Assembly (NCBI GenBank): GCA_050251195.1
Contig: JBFWNG010000006.1
Location: 204,329 to 268,328 of the forward strand
From: JBFWNG01 sp050251195
Lineage (GTDB): Bacteria; Bdellovibrionota_B; Oligoflexia; Oligoflexales; Oligoflexaceae
Direction: 5' to 3'
DNA length: 64,000 bases
In this document: piece after piece, positions 25,936-34,770 of the stretch
Layout: the number at the start of each line of letters is the position of its first letter
How positions within the stretch are numbered: position 1 is the stretch's first letter
The notes under the pieces: model-generated
What the model was told of the DNA's origin: nothing
Databases searched by the model: none
Seen by the model: the letters and a program-made list of their open reading frames with translations, nothing else
Position numbers and translations under genes: made by a program

Positions 25936-26394
25936 CTACGATTTCGTACCGCGGTTTTTAAGCTGTAGCGCTAGATCGTTAAGTTCGTCCGCAACTTCGG
26001 CGAATGCATCGCCGCGTCGCAGGTTTATCCTTGAATTATAATCGCCCTTCTTTAGATTCTGAATGTGCCGCCTAAAGGCGTAAGTCGGGCCCACCAGGCG
26101 ATGTGTAAAAATTATCGACACGGCAATGTTGAGAAGAATATAGATGAAGGCGCAGAGCATAAGCCAATAAGTGGACTGGGTCAGGTAATCTCTGAGGATA
26201 GAATTCACCTCTTCCCCAAGATCGGTCAACTCGACCACGAGGCTGTAGAACCTAAAAAGGTTTAAATAGAGCAGCCCAGTCACCAAAAAACTGAAAAAAA
26301 TCGCCAGGGCTATGGAATAAAGCCCCAGTTTGATCTGGAGCAGCGGTTGAAGCAGAAGATTTCGTAATTTCCGTCGAGACGCGGGCTTTTCCAT
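25936..26394 (-). CDS. membrane protein with HAMP domain
   Basis: 152 residues from the chosen ATG at 26394. Two TM helices (about 20-45 and 75-95) enclose a short periplasmic segment; a HAMP linker follows (HRLVGPTYAFRRHIQNLKKGDYNSRINLRRGDAFAEVADELNDL as several shorter blocks, about 100-148). No kinase, cyclase or MCP output domain follows, so it is a sensor-like stub, perhaps acting with a separate protein. It lies 4 bp upstream of the J-domain gene. Confidence 0.72.
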   Translation of the reverse strand: MEKPASRRKLRNLLLQPLLQIKLGLYSIALAIFFSFLVTGLLYLNLFRFYSLVVELTDLGEEVNSILRDYLTQSTYWLMLCAFIYILLNIAVSIIFTHRLVGPTYAFRRHIQNLKKGDYNSRINLRRGDAFAEVADELNDLALQLKNRGTKS

Positions 26395-26571
26395 GTTAGC
26401 AACACCGTTAGGGTTTTTCCTCCTTCCATTGTACCGAAGTTTTTGGCCCGGCAATATCAAAAATGTTACGCCAAAAATTGCAATATCTGCACAATATTAC
26501 ATTCTTTCCTTAAGTCCTCACTGGTTAAAGCCGAAAGAGTTTTATCAGGGCTGTAACACTAAGGAATAGTT

Positions 26572-27612
26572 ATGTTAGTTTCGAAATGTTCTTGGAGAGG
26601 GTTCTTCGTTTGTTCCCTTCTAATTTCTTGCAGTCAGGGCAAGACTTACAAGACGAGCGGTGTTTCGTCTGCGGACTCCTCGGGGGGCGTTAAACTAGCG
26701 TTAACCTTGCCCGCATCGCCAGATTCAACTCATTATTCCATTGAGGCAACGCCGACCGGTTGCTCTTACACTGAGCCGGCGGTGGTGACCAAGGCTTATG
26801 CCGCCAGCGCCGAGGGGTTCTTGTATCCGGGCTGTGATCATACTATTAAGGTTACGTTGGGCCTAGGGGGTGACTCTACCGCCGGAGGCGGAGGGGGAGC
26901 TCTCGTGACCTACGACGCTGATATCGGACCCTACGTGTCCGGAAAATGCGCACTCTCAGGATGTCACGACGGGACTACCCCACCCAAGCTCACGACCTAT
27001 GACGAAGTTAAGCTGGAGGCGGAAACCTCCAAGAACCGCATGGCTCTAACGGGAGCTGGGGGAATGCCGCCAGGAGCGCCTCCTCCTGCTGAGGACGTCG
27101 ACCTATTTGCACAATGGATCGCGGCAGGCACTCCACAAAGCGCAGCAGCTTTTGCTCTTGCAGGTGCCTCTTATAATAGCAACGTTAAGGCCTTTTTCGA
27201 CACAAACTGCACTGCGGCTTGCCACAAGCCGGGAAGCGCCGAGGGCGATCTCACGACCTATGAACTGCTCACAGCGAATGCGAACGACCTCGCGGTGAAA
27301 TCCATTGCAGAAATGGAGGCGGGAAGCATGCCCGTCGGCAAAGCTCCGGCTCCTGCAGACATCGAGCTCTTAAAGACATGGCAGACAGACGGCTTCCCGC
27401 TTGACGAGGGCGGAGAGGTGGACACGACGACCGCAGAGGATCCTCCCCCTGCGAACGTGAAAGGCCCGAAGGACGCGCCGTTGACGACAGTTTATTATGA
27501 GGCTACGGGCAATGTTCCAAAGTCCGACGGGACGTCGGCAACCGGTCCAAAGCTTCAGTTTAAAGCTACAAAAGAAGGAACGGACAAGGGTTTGGCGCCA
27601 ACACTTGAGTAA
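26572..27612 (+). CDS. lipoprotein with two non-standard heme-like motifs
   Basis: 346 residues. Signal peptide with LLISC (Cys20). Two cytochrome-c-like modules: CALSGCH (Cys126-x4-Cys131-His132) followed by GGMPPGAP, and CTAACH (Cys213-x3-Cys217-His218) followed by GSMPVG; Met residues in these loops could be distal ligands. The canonical spacing is CxxCH, but CX3CH and CX4CH hemes are documented in some bacteria. Without visible assembly genes, heme attachment is inferred. Start supported by AAGGAA upstream of ATG. Confidence 0.7.
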   Translation: MLVSKCSWRGFFVCSLLISCSQGKTYKTSGVSSADSSGGVKLALTLPASPDSTHYSIEATPTGCSYTEPAVVTKAYAASAEGFLYPGCDHTIKVTLGLGGDSTAGGGGGALVTYDADIGPYVSGKCALSGCHDGTTPPKLTTYDEVKLEAETSKNRMALTGAGGMPPGAPPPAEDVDLFAQWIAAGTPQSAAAFALAGASYNSNVKAFFDTNCTAACHKPGSAEGDLTTYELLTANANDLAVKSIAEMEAGSMPVGKAPAPADIELLKTWQTDGFPLDEGGEVDTTTAEDPPPANVKGPKDAPLTTVYYEATGNVPKSDGTSATGPKLQFKATKEGTDKGLAPTLE

Positions 27613-27624
27613 CGACTAGAACGA

Positions 27625-28299
27625 CTAGGGCGTCGGCGACTTAATCGTGACGCCAGGTCGCGGCCCGATCCAAAGGCGTTTATATAGAAACCAAATCAAT
27701 GAGAGACATAGAATCACACCGACAGCGATCTTCACTTGCTTAAAGTAAGCGAGGATCGTTTCACCAAAGAATCCGATCAAGAGAACCTGCGTTGGAACTG
27801 TAACAAGAGCTGCAAGGCCGTCGACTGTAACGAATTTGACCGGCGACAACCCCAACATGCCGCAAGCAAAATGCCCCGGGAACCGGAAGCCAGGCGTGAA
27901 TCTAAACGCGCCTGCAGCCCAAGCGCCGTGTTTCCGGGTCCAACGCGTTATCTTGTAGACCTTCGCTCTGAATCGCTTGAACTTCTTGGATCGAATAAAC
28001 TTGGTGCCGTAACGGCGCCCTAAATAGAAGACAAGGGAATCCGAAAATACAACCGCAATGAAACTGACGACAGAGGCGACATAAATATTCACGGGAGCCC
28101 CCGCGTCGGGAGGCGGCGGGAATAAGTCGGGCCGCGTCGCCATGTAGCAGACGAGTCCCGTGCTGACTATGGTAACTTCCTCAGGTACCGGAAAACCGAA
28201 ACTCGAAATAAACATGAGAAAGAGTATCGACCCGTACACCCAATATGGTTGATAAATGTACTGCGAGAATAATTTTAAGATTTCGTCTTCTGAACCCAT
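27625..28299 (-). CDS. DedA-family membrane protein
   Basis: 224 residues, polytopic. The family motif FGFPVPEEVTIVSTG near residue 30 and the later FR(F)TPGFRFPGHFACG region are those of DedA (SNARE-associated-Golgi) proteins, which function as lipid-phosphate or phospholipid translocases that affect membrane homeostasis. Its conserved Glu and Arg residues are present. It is convergent with the heme-like lipoprotein gene. Confidence 0.9.
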   Translation of the reverse strand: MGSEDEILKLFSQYIYQPYWVYGSILFLMFISSFGFPVPEEVTIVSTGLVCYMATRPDLFPPPPDAGAPVNIYVASVVSFIAVVFSDSLVFYLGRRYGTKFIRSKKFKRFRAKVYKITRWTRKHGAWAAGAFRFTPGFRFPGHFACGMLGLSPVKFVTVDGLAALVTVPTQVLLIGFFGETILAYFKQVKIAVGVILCLSLIWFLYKRLWIGPRPGVTIKSPTP

Positions 28300-28330
28300 A
28301 AACCGCTTATCGTATTTTCTTTGAAACAGC

Positions 28331-28720
28331 TTATCCTTTTATTTTGCTGTCTACCGAGTACTTACCAGGTCCGGTCAAGAACAGGCAAAGAGCAAATGTC
28401 AAATATAGAAAAGCCAGCTCTTTTTTAGCAAAGGGATCGGGAGCATGAATGATGACGCCGGCGACAAACATGTTAACGGCCAAGATGAGAGCCGCAACGC
28501 GCGACGCAAAACCTATAGATAATAGGAGCGGCGCGAAGAATTCAGCGACCACGCATAAGACCAAACTTACGGTAGAGCCAATGCCAAGCGGATCGGGAAA
28601 CGTCTGAGAGTACGTTGAGAAGTTCAAGAGTTTCCCCAGGCCGTGACTAAAGAACATCATGGAACCCATGGATAACCTTAAGATCAAAAGTCCCAAGTCG
28701 CCGCCAATTACGTTCAGCAT
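28331..28720 (-). CDS. DoxX-family membrane protein
   Basis: 129 residues from ATG at 28720 (preceded by GGGGA). Four short TM segments, with the DoxX pattern LLILRLSMGSMMFFSHGLGKLLNF at the start. DoxX proteins are small inner-membrane proteins of uncertain function, sometimes redox-related. A longer start at 28780 is possible but adds a non-typical N-terminus. Confidence 0.82.
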   Translation of the reverse strand: MLNVIGGDLGLLILRLSMGSMMFFSHGLGKLLNFSTYSQTFPDPLGIGSTVSLVLCVVAEFFAPLLLSIGFASRVAALILAVNMFVAGVIIHAPDPFAKKELAFLYLTFALCLFLTGPGKYSVDSKIKG

Positions 28721-28807
28721 AATTTTCGTTCCCCGTGCTGCAATGTGCTTTAAAAAATACTCGTTTAGGCTCGATGGCACAAGCGCTTTTGTCCAGAGGA
28801 AGGCATC

Positions 28808-30166
28808 TTAAGAAGCTTTCTTACCTTTTTTGCCGTCGGAGGGGTCGGTTTTATCGGAATTATCAGACTTGAGCTTCATCTTGAGTAGGTCGTCGCCAAT
28901 CGCGGCGGTTGGCGGATTATACCGCGCGATTTCCTCCTCTTCGAGGTTGAGGTCGCCAACGTAGCCGCCCGTCTTCTTCGGCCCGTCTGCGACAGCGGAA
29001 AGACGCTGGACGTATTTTGACGCTTTAGATCCGCCATTCTCTTCGGCTTTTTGAAACCATTCGAGAGCGCTTTCGAGAGACTTATTTTTGAGATATCCGA
29101 GGCCGAGGTTGAACATAACCTTGGCGATGTCTTCTTTATTCGATAGGCCGAGGGTGAGAAATTTTATGCTCGCTTGATATTGGGCAACCGCACCAGCGAG
29201 GTCGCCGTCCTTGATTTTCGCAATGCCGATGGTGTTCATCATGCTAGCGAAATTCTTGCCCATATCGTTATCATTGTTAACATTCGCAAAGAACTGAGAG
29301 GCATTGTTCGTTAGAACTTTGCCCGCCTGGGCCGCCGAGTTGGTTTTGTCCATCTTGAGGACTTTGTCGAAATTTTTCTCGGCGCTTTCCGTATTATTCA
29401 TGGTCAACTCAACCTGCCCAGTAAAACAGAGCCGTTCGATGTTTTCGCCGGAAACTTTATTGAGCGTTTTCAAAAGGTCTAACGCCTTGTCGGAATGGCC
29501 CGCCTTGAAAAGCATCTTTGCCACTTCGGTCAAAGCCGCAACGTTATTCTCATCTGTTTTTAATACTCGGCGGAACATGACTTCCGCAAGCTTGAGATTG
29601 TCGATTCGAATAAAATGACGTCCCATGACGCAAAGAACCGGGACTGGATTCGGAGCGTCTTTGAGGACTCGAGTTAGACTCTTGCCCATCTCTTCGGCGT
29701 CATTGTGCGCCTCGGACAAAAACTTTTCGATGAGGGCGAAGCTCTCGTCGTACCAGAGGCGCTCTTTCCATATTTCCGCCACCTCGTCCCTAAAGGTGTT
29801 GAATACGAACGGTTTCTCAATCAACGACGCCACCGGGAATTCCGCAAGCAGCCGAAAATCGCCTTTGTGCACGAATCCTGACATCACGATCACCGGCGTA
29901 TGCCCGTGCTTCTCATGAAGCCTAATTCTGTTAAATAGCCCAATTCCCCCGCCCTTGGACCCGAGATTCCAATCCATAATAAAGAAATCTACCTCGGGCG
30001 GTTCCTCTTGAAAAAAAGCCTCGGCATTGTCATAGGTATGAACTTTGGCAAATCCTGCCTTTTCCGCAAAGGAAGCGACGGCTTTTGAAAAAGCCTCATC
30101 CTTTTCGAAAATGACCAGAACTTTTGGTTTCGGTTTGAATGACGATTTGTATCCGAATGCAGTCAT
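28808..30166 (-). CDS. response-regulator receiver fused to TPR repeats
   Basis: 452 residues. N-terminal receiver domain (about 15-135) with intact phosphorylation residues: acidic pair (FEKDEAF), phospho-acceptor Asp in FIMDWNL (about residue 74), Ser in VMSGF and Lys in IEKPF. Then TPR repeats (about 200-400: NPVPVLCVMGRHFIRIDNLKLAE, MLFKAGHSDKALDLLKTL). The C-terminus is Lys/Asp-rich. Unlike DNA-binding regulators, the output is protein-binding. A relative with degenerate receivers is at 46259-48271. Confidence 0.88.
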   Translation of the reverse strand: MTAFGYKSSFKPKPKVLVIFEKDEAFSKAVASFAEKAGFAKVHTYDNAEAFFQEEPPEVDFFIMDWNLGSKGGGIGLFNRIRLHEKHGHTPVIVMSGFVHKGDFRLLAEFPVASLIEKPFVFNTFRDEVAEIWKERLWYDESFALIEKFLSEAHNDAEEMGKSLTRVLKDAPNPVPVLCVMGRHFIRIDNLKLAEVMFRRVLKTDENNVAALTEVAKMLFKAGHSDKALDLLKTLNKVSGENIERLCFTGQVELTMNNTESAEKNFDKVLKMDKTNSAAQAGKVLTNNASQFFANVNNDNDMGKNFASMMNTIGIAKIKDGDLAGAVAQYQASIKFLTLGLSNKEDIAKVMFNLGLGYLKNKSLESALEWFQKAEENGGSKASKYVQRLSAVADGPKKTGGYVGDLNLEEEEIARYNPPTAAIGDDLLKMKLKSDNSDKTDPSDGKKGKKAS

Positions 30167-30263
30167 GACTATCCGTGCACATGGTATATTACTGCTATCG
30201 GAAGCACCTTATGGGATGTAAAAGAAACTTCGCATGAGATTTTAACTCATTGAAATTACGGTA

Positions 30264-31643
30264 TTATTTTTTGGTTTGAATCTCTATTTCCGCGCCCATT
30301 TGCCTCAACTTGGGCACGAGATTGTCATATTTTCGCTTGAGCTCTTTGATGTTGGTTAAGCGTGTTTCGCCCTGAGCCGCAAGCCCAGCGATCACGAGAC
30401 ATTTGCCTGCCCGAATATCGGTGGGAAGGGTAAAATTGTTCCCAACGAGCGGAGTCGAACCTTGAATAATGGCCGAATGTACAAAATTTCGATGCCGGAA
30501 CCGGCAAGGGACTTCGCCTAAACATTTCTGCGACACTGTTATTTGGGCGCCCATCTGATTGAGAAACTCCGTATACCCAAGGCGCTCTTCAAATACCGTT
30601 TCGTGCATGATGCTGATACCCGACGCCTGGGTAAAAAGAACCATGAACGGTTGTTGCCAATCGGTCATAAAACCCGGACTTACGTCGACTTCAATATGCG
30701 CGCCTGACATCTGCTTGGTCGGCGCCTTAATGTAAAGGCCTTCGGAGTTAATTCGAAAGCTCGCGCCCATTCGCTGCACAAAATTCAAAAAGCTATACAC
30801 GGGATCATGAGTCACCTTCTCAATAAGGACCTCGCCTCTCGTTGCTAGCGCAGCGACGGCAAACGATACGACCTGGTTGCGATCGAACATTATCCTGGCT
30901 TCGCAACCGCGCAATTTTTTGACTCCCTCGACAATGTAGGTACGATTGGGGTTCTGCGTGATGTCGGCGCCCATCTTTTGCAACATTTTCACGAGTTCGA
31001 AAACTTCCGGCTCAATAGCGGCGTTCTCAATGATCGTCCTACCCCGAGCAAGCGTCGCCGCGATCAGAAGGTTCTCCGTCGCCATCACGGACGGAAACGG
31101 CAGCACGATATGCGCACCGTGCAGCCCTTTGGTGTCAACAGTGAGGAAGTACACGCCGCCCTCGAACTCGACGCGCGCGCCCATCTTCTCCAAACCTTGT
31201 ATATGAAAATCAACCGGCCGGGCGCCGATTTGATCCCCGCCTAGTGCGGCGTGAAACTTAACCTTGCCAAAGCGGTGAAGCAGCGGCCCCGCGCACAACA
31301 CCGATATTCTATTGCGTTTGCTATGGTGCGTTGGGATTTCCCACATCCCAATGTCCTTGCCGCAAAGAGCGAGAACGTTTGCCTCTTTTTCAGCGGCTCT
31401 ACCCCCAAGGTCGGCGAACAACTGTTGGATGTTGCGCCGCTCGTCGACGTCGGGAACCCCTTTGAGGATAACTTCCTCGTCGGTAAGCATCGCGGCTATG
31501 ATGGCTTTGGTAACTTGGTTCGAACTTCCCGCAATGGAGATTCGACCTCCGGAAAGCTTGTTTCCGCCCTTTATGACAAGAATTTCGTCAGAATCGTCTA
31601 CTTTAACTGTTCCTGTTCCTCTTGCACCCATCGTTCCATCCAT
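30264..31643 (-). CDS. murA: MurA-type UDP-GlcNAc enolpyruvyl transferase with altered catalytic residues
   Basis: 459 residues. The whole chain aligns with MurA, which transfers enolpyruvate from PEP to UDP-GlcNAc in peptidoglycan synthesis. Retained: Asn42 (N23 of E. coli), Arg112 (R91), Arg142 in GARPVD (R120), the TDWQ Asp (D305) and DIRAG Arg (R397). Altered: the catalytic/fosfomycin-target Cys115 is Asp137 (GGDQIG), and Lys22 is Ser41 (AGSSNQV). Cys-to-Asp is known in fosfomycin-resistant MurA (Mycobacterium, Chlamydia); Lys22-to-Ser is unusual and may mean a different reaction. Start is ATG 31643 or 31631; it overlaps era. Confidence 0.85.
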   Translation of the reverse strand: MDGTMGARGTGTVKVDDSDEILVIKGGNKLSGGRISIAGSSNQVTKAIIAAMLTDEEVILKGVPDVDERRNIQQLFADLGGRAAEKEANVLALCGKDIGMWEIPTHHSKRNRISVLCAGPLLHRFGKVKFHAALGGDQIGARPVDFHIQGLEKMGARVEFEGGVYFLTVDTKGLHGAHIVLPFPSVMATENLLIAATLARGRTIIENAAIEPEVFELVKMLQKMGADITQNPNRTYIVEGVKKLRGCEARIMFDRNQVVSFAVAALATRGEVLIEKVTHDPVYSFLNFVQRMGASFRINSEGLYIKAPTKQMSGAHIEVDVSPGFMTDWQQPFMVLFTQASGISIMHETVFEERLGYTEFLNQMGAQITVSQKCLGEVPCRFRHRNFVHSAIIQGSTPLVGNNFTLPTDIRAGKCLVIAGLAAQGETRLTNIKELKRKYDNLVPKLRQMGAEIEIQTKK

Positions 31644-32521
31644 TTTTCGTCAACGCCAACTTCTAAATCGAGAAAGGCCTTCTTTTGCAACAATTTTTCG
31701 ATCGAGGCGCGCGCCTGCGTGCCGATCTCTTTTATTTTACTTCCGCCTTTGCCAATTAGGATAGGTTTTTGTGTCTTTCGGACAACATAAATTGTCGCGG
31801 CAATCTTGACAACGTCCGGTTTGTCTTCCATCTTTTCCACGACAACGTTGCACTGGTAAGGAATTTCCTCTCCCAAACTTCTAAACAAGGCTTCGCGAAT
31901 AAGCTCCTCGCAAATCCGCTTTGTGGAAAGGTCTGTCAGTTCTTCCTCGTCAAACAGCCATTCGCCGTCAGGGAGGTTGTCCGCAAGGTATTTTTTGAGG
32001 TCCTCCACGTTCTTAGCGTTCTTTGCGGAAATGATGTACGGCTTTTCGGAGATAAGCGGCGTTGCGGTTCTACCCGCGGTCAGTTCTGCCAGCTTTGCCT
32101 TGAGGGCGTCTCCCGCAGCCTGGATCTCGTGTTTCTTGCGCAGGTCAGACTTTGACAAACAGATCATCACGCGAGCGTTCTTCTGGTCCAACACCTTGGC
32201 CAGGAAGAAGGCGTCATCTTCGGAAAAGCCTTTGCCGATGTCGATGAGATATAAGATGAGGTCCGCATCCGCCAATACGGACAAGGCATGCTTTTTGAGC
32301 ATGGGATCGAGAGGCGACTTGCCCTTGAACTGAAGGAGACCCGGCGTATCGATAAAGAGAATTTGCGTCTCGTCGAGGGTGGAAATGCCTAGAATCCGCG
32401 TCCGTGTCGTATGCGGCTTCTTGCTGACACCGCTAATCTTCGTCTGAAGGCACGCGTTCAGAAGCGAGCTCTTGCCCGCATTCACTCTTCCCATTATCGC
32501 GACATAGCCGCACTTTCTCAT
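31598..32521 (-). CDS. era: GTPase Era
   Basis: 307 residues from ATG at 32521. G1 GRVNAGKSS, Thr of switch I in TTRTRILG, G3 DTPG, G4 SKSD and a C-terminal KH domain (QKPILIGKGGSKIKEIG) are all in order. Era binds 16S rRNA 3' end and the 30S subunit, coupling ribosome maturation with growth. G1 has an Asn instead of the commoner Pro (GRPNVGKS), a minor change. The end overlaps the start of murA. Confidence 0.95.
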   Translation of the reverse strand: MRKCGYVAIMGRVNAGKSSLLNACLQTKISGVSKKPHTTRTRILGISTLDETQILFIDTPGLLQFKGKSPLDPMLKKHALSVLADADLILYLIDIGKGFSEDDAFFLAKVLDQKNARVMICLSKSDLRKKHEIQAAGDALKAKLAELTAGRTATPLISEKPYIISAKNAKNVEDLKKYLADNLPDGEWLFDEEELTDLSTKRICEELIREALFRSLGEEIPYQCNVVVEKMEDKPDVVKIAATIYVVRKTQKPILIGKGGSKIKEIGTQARASIEKLLQKKAFLDLEVGVDEKWMERWVQEEQEQLK

Positions 32522-32611
32522 GCTAACCCCAAAAGAGCCCTTATAGCATTGTCCAGGGCATGCCACAACACCACCACGCGTCCTGGCCCCAGACCTTACC
32601 CTGCTCCCGAC

Positions 32612-33934
32612 CTACCGACCCTCAGAAAATATCATAGGCAAAGACCGAGTCCCCTTCGGGATACTCATTTCCTGTTCCCGCTGATCAACGCGGCGCGCAA
32701 CCTCATGATGCACCCTCTGCCAATCCTGGAAACGCCCCGGTAACGGCTTAAGCTTTTTCATAGCGGCAAGGACTTCCTCCCCGTAGACGGTGCGGTCGCC
32801 TTCGGGATTGCAGCCGAAGCTCGAACGGTCGGGACGAGCAGCGGCGAGAACGACTGTTGCGAGGGGGAGTTTTTCAGGAACAACGGCGCCGGAATGGCAG
32901 CCCTGAAGCACAATCGTTTTTGACGTTTTTCCCGAAGTTTCCTTGAGAAGTTTCTGCATCCGATCTCGGTTTAGCCCTGGAGGTTGCGTAAAACCACCGA
33001 TGCAGGCTCTGGCGAAAATTTCCGAGAATCGAAGATCTTCGAGCTGAGGCGGAAGCGGGTCAAAGAATAATTGTGCCTGGGCCATCGCGTCGCATTGCTT
33101 CGTCGTTTCCTCTTTCAGGACGGCCTTCACTGTTTGTGCGGCCGCCTGAGCCTGCGCATCTCCTATTCCATGGGATGATACATAAAGATACATCCACTCG
33201 GGATGCTGGGCTGCGGCTTGTTTCCAGTGGTCTTCGATCAAATTTATGTCGGCGTTATAACATCGTTCCAGAAGAGGACCAATGCTCCGGAACTGCTTCT
33301 TATCGCGCAGATATTGCGGAAAGTTAGGGAGCGACCAGTAGCAAGCGATCTGGTCGTCCGCCAAACCTGCCGCCTTCCAGTAGTCGACTTGATCAAGGAC
33401 CTCTTGGGCAAAAGCAGCGGAGTCCGCCGTCGCGGCCACAAGAAACACGCGCGCATTGGTAGGCGCCATCGCATCGCCGCGCGTTTTGAGATCGTGAACA
33501 AAGCCGTCTGAATTTTCAACCAAGACGTCCAGCATTTCCTCAACGTCCCCGACGCCGACGGTTTGCCACCGGGCCTTGCCTTTTTCAAAAATAATTATCG
33601 ACGGCAACGCGGGCTGCCCGTATTCCTGCCAAAAATCGCGGTTCTTGTCAGAGTCCACGATTGCGGCAAGGAATCTGCCTTTGCTCTTTCTCACAGTTCG
33701 CCATAAAGCGGGTTTTACTTTCTTACACGGCACGCAAGAATCCAGGGAAAACATCAACGCCACAGGAACTTGACTGTTCGCGATGATTTCCTTTGCGCCA
33801 CGTGCATCAACCTGCGGCAAATCGCCTTCTGCGACAATAGAAACCGTCTCTTCAAGCCCCGAGGACGGGCGAATCGTCATGCATGCCGCGACAAGTTCGC
33901 CAACCAGGATTATGCTTAAAAGTTGCCCTATCAT
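32612..33934 (-). CDS. lipoprotein: thioredoxin domain fused to C13-like cysteine peptidase
   Basis: 440 residues from ATG 33934, which overlaps the previous stop (ATGA). Lipobox ELVAAC (Cys18). A thioredoxin domain follows (about 40-140) with a CVPC active site (Cys67, Cys70) and cis-Pro in ALPSI. Residues about 160-430 resemble peptidase C13 (legumain family): YLYVSSHGIGD (His255) and IVLQGCHSGAVV (Cys346) supply the His-Cys dyad, and AAARPDRSSFGCNPEGDRTVYGEEVL is the family's C-terminal motif (in two blocks). A periplasmic or surface lipoprotein combining a redox and a caspase-like fold is inferred from these motifs; substrate unknown. Confidence 0.72.
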   Translation of the reverse strand: MIGQLLSIILVGELVAACMTIRPSSGLEETVSIVAEGDLPQVDARGAKEIIANSQVPVALMFSLDSCVPCKKVKPALWRTVRKSKGRFLAAIVDSDKNRDFWQEYGQPALPSIIIFEKGKARWQTVGVGDVEEMLDVLVENSDGFVHDLKTRGDAMAPTNARVFLVAATADSAAFAQEVLDQVDYWKAAGLADDQIACYWSLPNFPQYLRDKKQFRSIGPLLERCYNADINLIEDHWKQAAAQHPEWMYLYVSSHGIGDAQAQAAAQTVKAVLKEETTKQCDAMAQAQLFFDPLPPQLEDLRFSEIFARACIGGFTQPPGLNRDRMQKLLKETSGKTSKTIVLQGCHSGAVVPEKLPLATVVLAAARPDRSSFGCNPEGDRTVYGEEVLAAMKKLKPLPGRFQDWQRVHHEVARRVDQREQEMSIPKGTRSLPMIFSEGR

Positions 33935-34770
33935 AACGCGGGCGCGAACCAGCATCGCGGTCGCATACCCACGTCAAAACCCCGTGCCGTCATGCACGTA
34001 TATTGCGAGGACTCCTCTTCGGTCTGCGGGATCACCGTCGCTTCGTAGCTCAAGGTACAAAGGGCGGCTTGGATGAACGTATCCAGCCGGCATTGCGGGG
34101 TGGGATGCCAGACGTTGGTGACGTTGGTCTCATATTCGTCGGGGGTGCTAAAACTCACGGCGCCCTGACCAGCAAGAGAAGAGGCGGCGGAATAACCCGC
34201 CATCATCACACGATAGCAAAGATCTTGTCGGGCTGAATCGGAATGGACGCCGTCGCACATTTCTTTCGCCTTGGGATCGACCGACTTTCGAGAACTTCTA
34301 TTTTCTTCTGCGGCATTGCCCCATAAACGCTCCAGACAGCTCATCGCGGCAAAATAGTCCGACTGCCCTTCGGCCGCGGACCATTTTTCCTTGAAGACGA
34401 AACCGCCCAAGTGATGTCCCAATTCGTGGCAGGCGATCAGAGTATACGCGTCCTTGGTTATTTTGGAATTGCGCGCGAGACCACCGTACATGGTGACTAT
34501 CCATGAATTCTCGGTTCGCGACGCACTGGCGTTTTCCTCGTCGTCATTCCATAGTTTTTGAATGATCAGGACCGCCCCATGACTCTCAAATACCGGCTTA
34601 TAGGACGCTTCAACCTTATCTAACACTTCGTTAAATTCCAACTCCGAGAGACCGGCAAAACCCGTACCGTCGTCCACCAGCGCAGCGCCTGGGGGGACGA
34701 AGTCTGATCGAGCCGGAACCGAAACCCACAATGCCAAGAACATTGAAGCCGTAGCTTTAAAGATCGACAA
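33931..34770 (-). CDS. secreted HExxH metalloprotease-like protein
   Basis: 279 residues from TTG at 34770, chosen because GAGGAG precedes it at 7-nt spacing and a signal peptide (FLALWVSVPARS) follows. The zinc motif ACHELGHHLGGF (about 115-119) has HExxH, and AAEGQSDYFAA 20 residues on could supply the third ligand Glu, as in gluzincins such as M48. Many Cys suggest disulfides. It overlaps both neighbours by few bp (upstream lipoprotein-like gene, downstream thioredoxin-C13 gene), so the three are probably made together. Confidence 0.72.
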   Translation of the reverse strand: MSIFKATASMFLALWVSVPARSDFVPPGAALVDDGTGFAGLSELEFNEVLDKVEASYKPVFESHGAVLIIQKLWNDDEENASASRTENSWIVTMYGGLARNSKITKDAYTLIACHELGHHLGGFVFKEKWSAAEGQSDYFAAMSCLERLWGNAAEENRSSRKSVDPKAKEMCDGVHSDSARQDLCYRVMMAGYSAASSLAGQGAVSFSTPDEYETNVTNVWHPTPQCRLDTFIQAALCTLSYEATVIPQTEEESSQYTCMTARGFDVGMRPRCWFAPAL

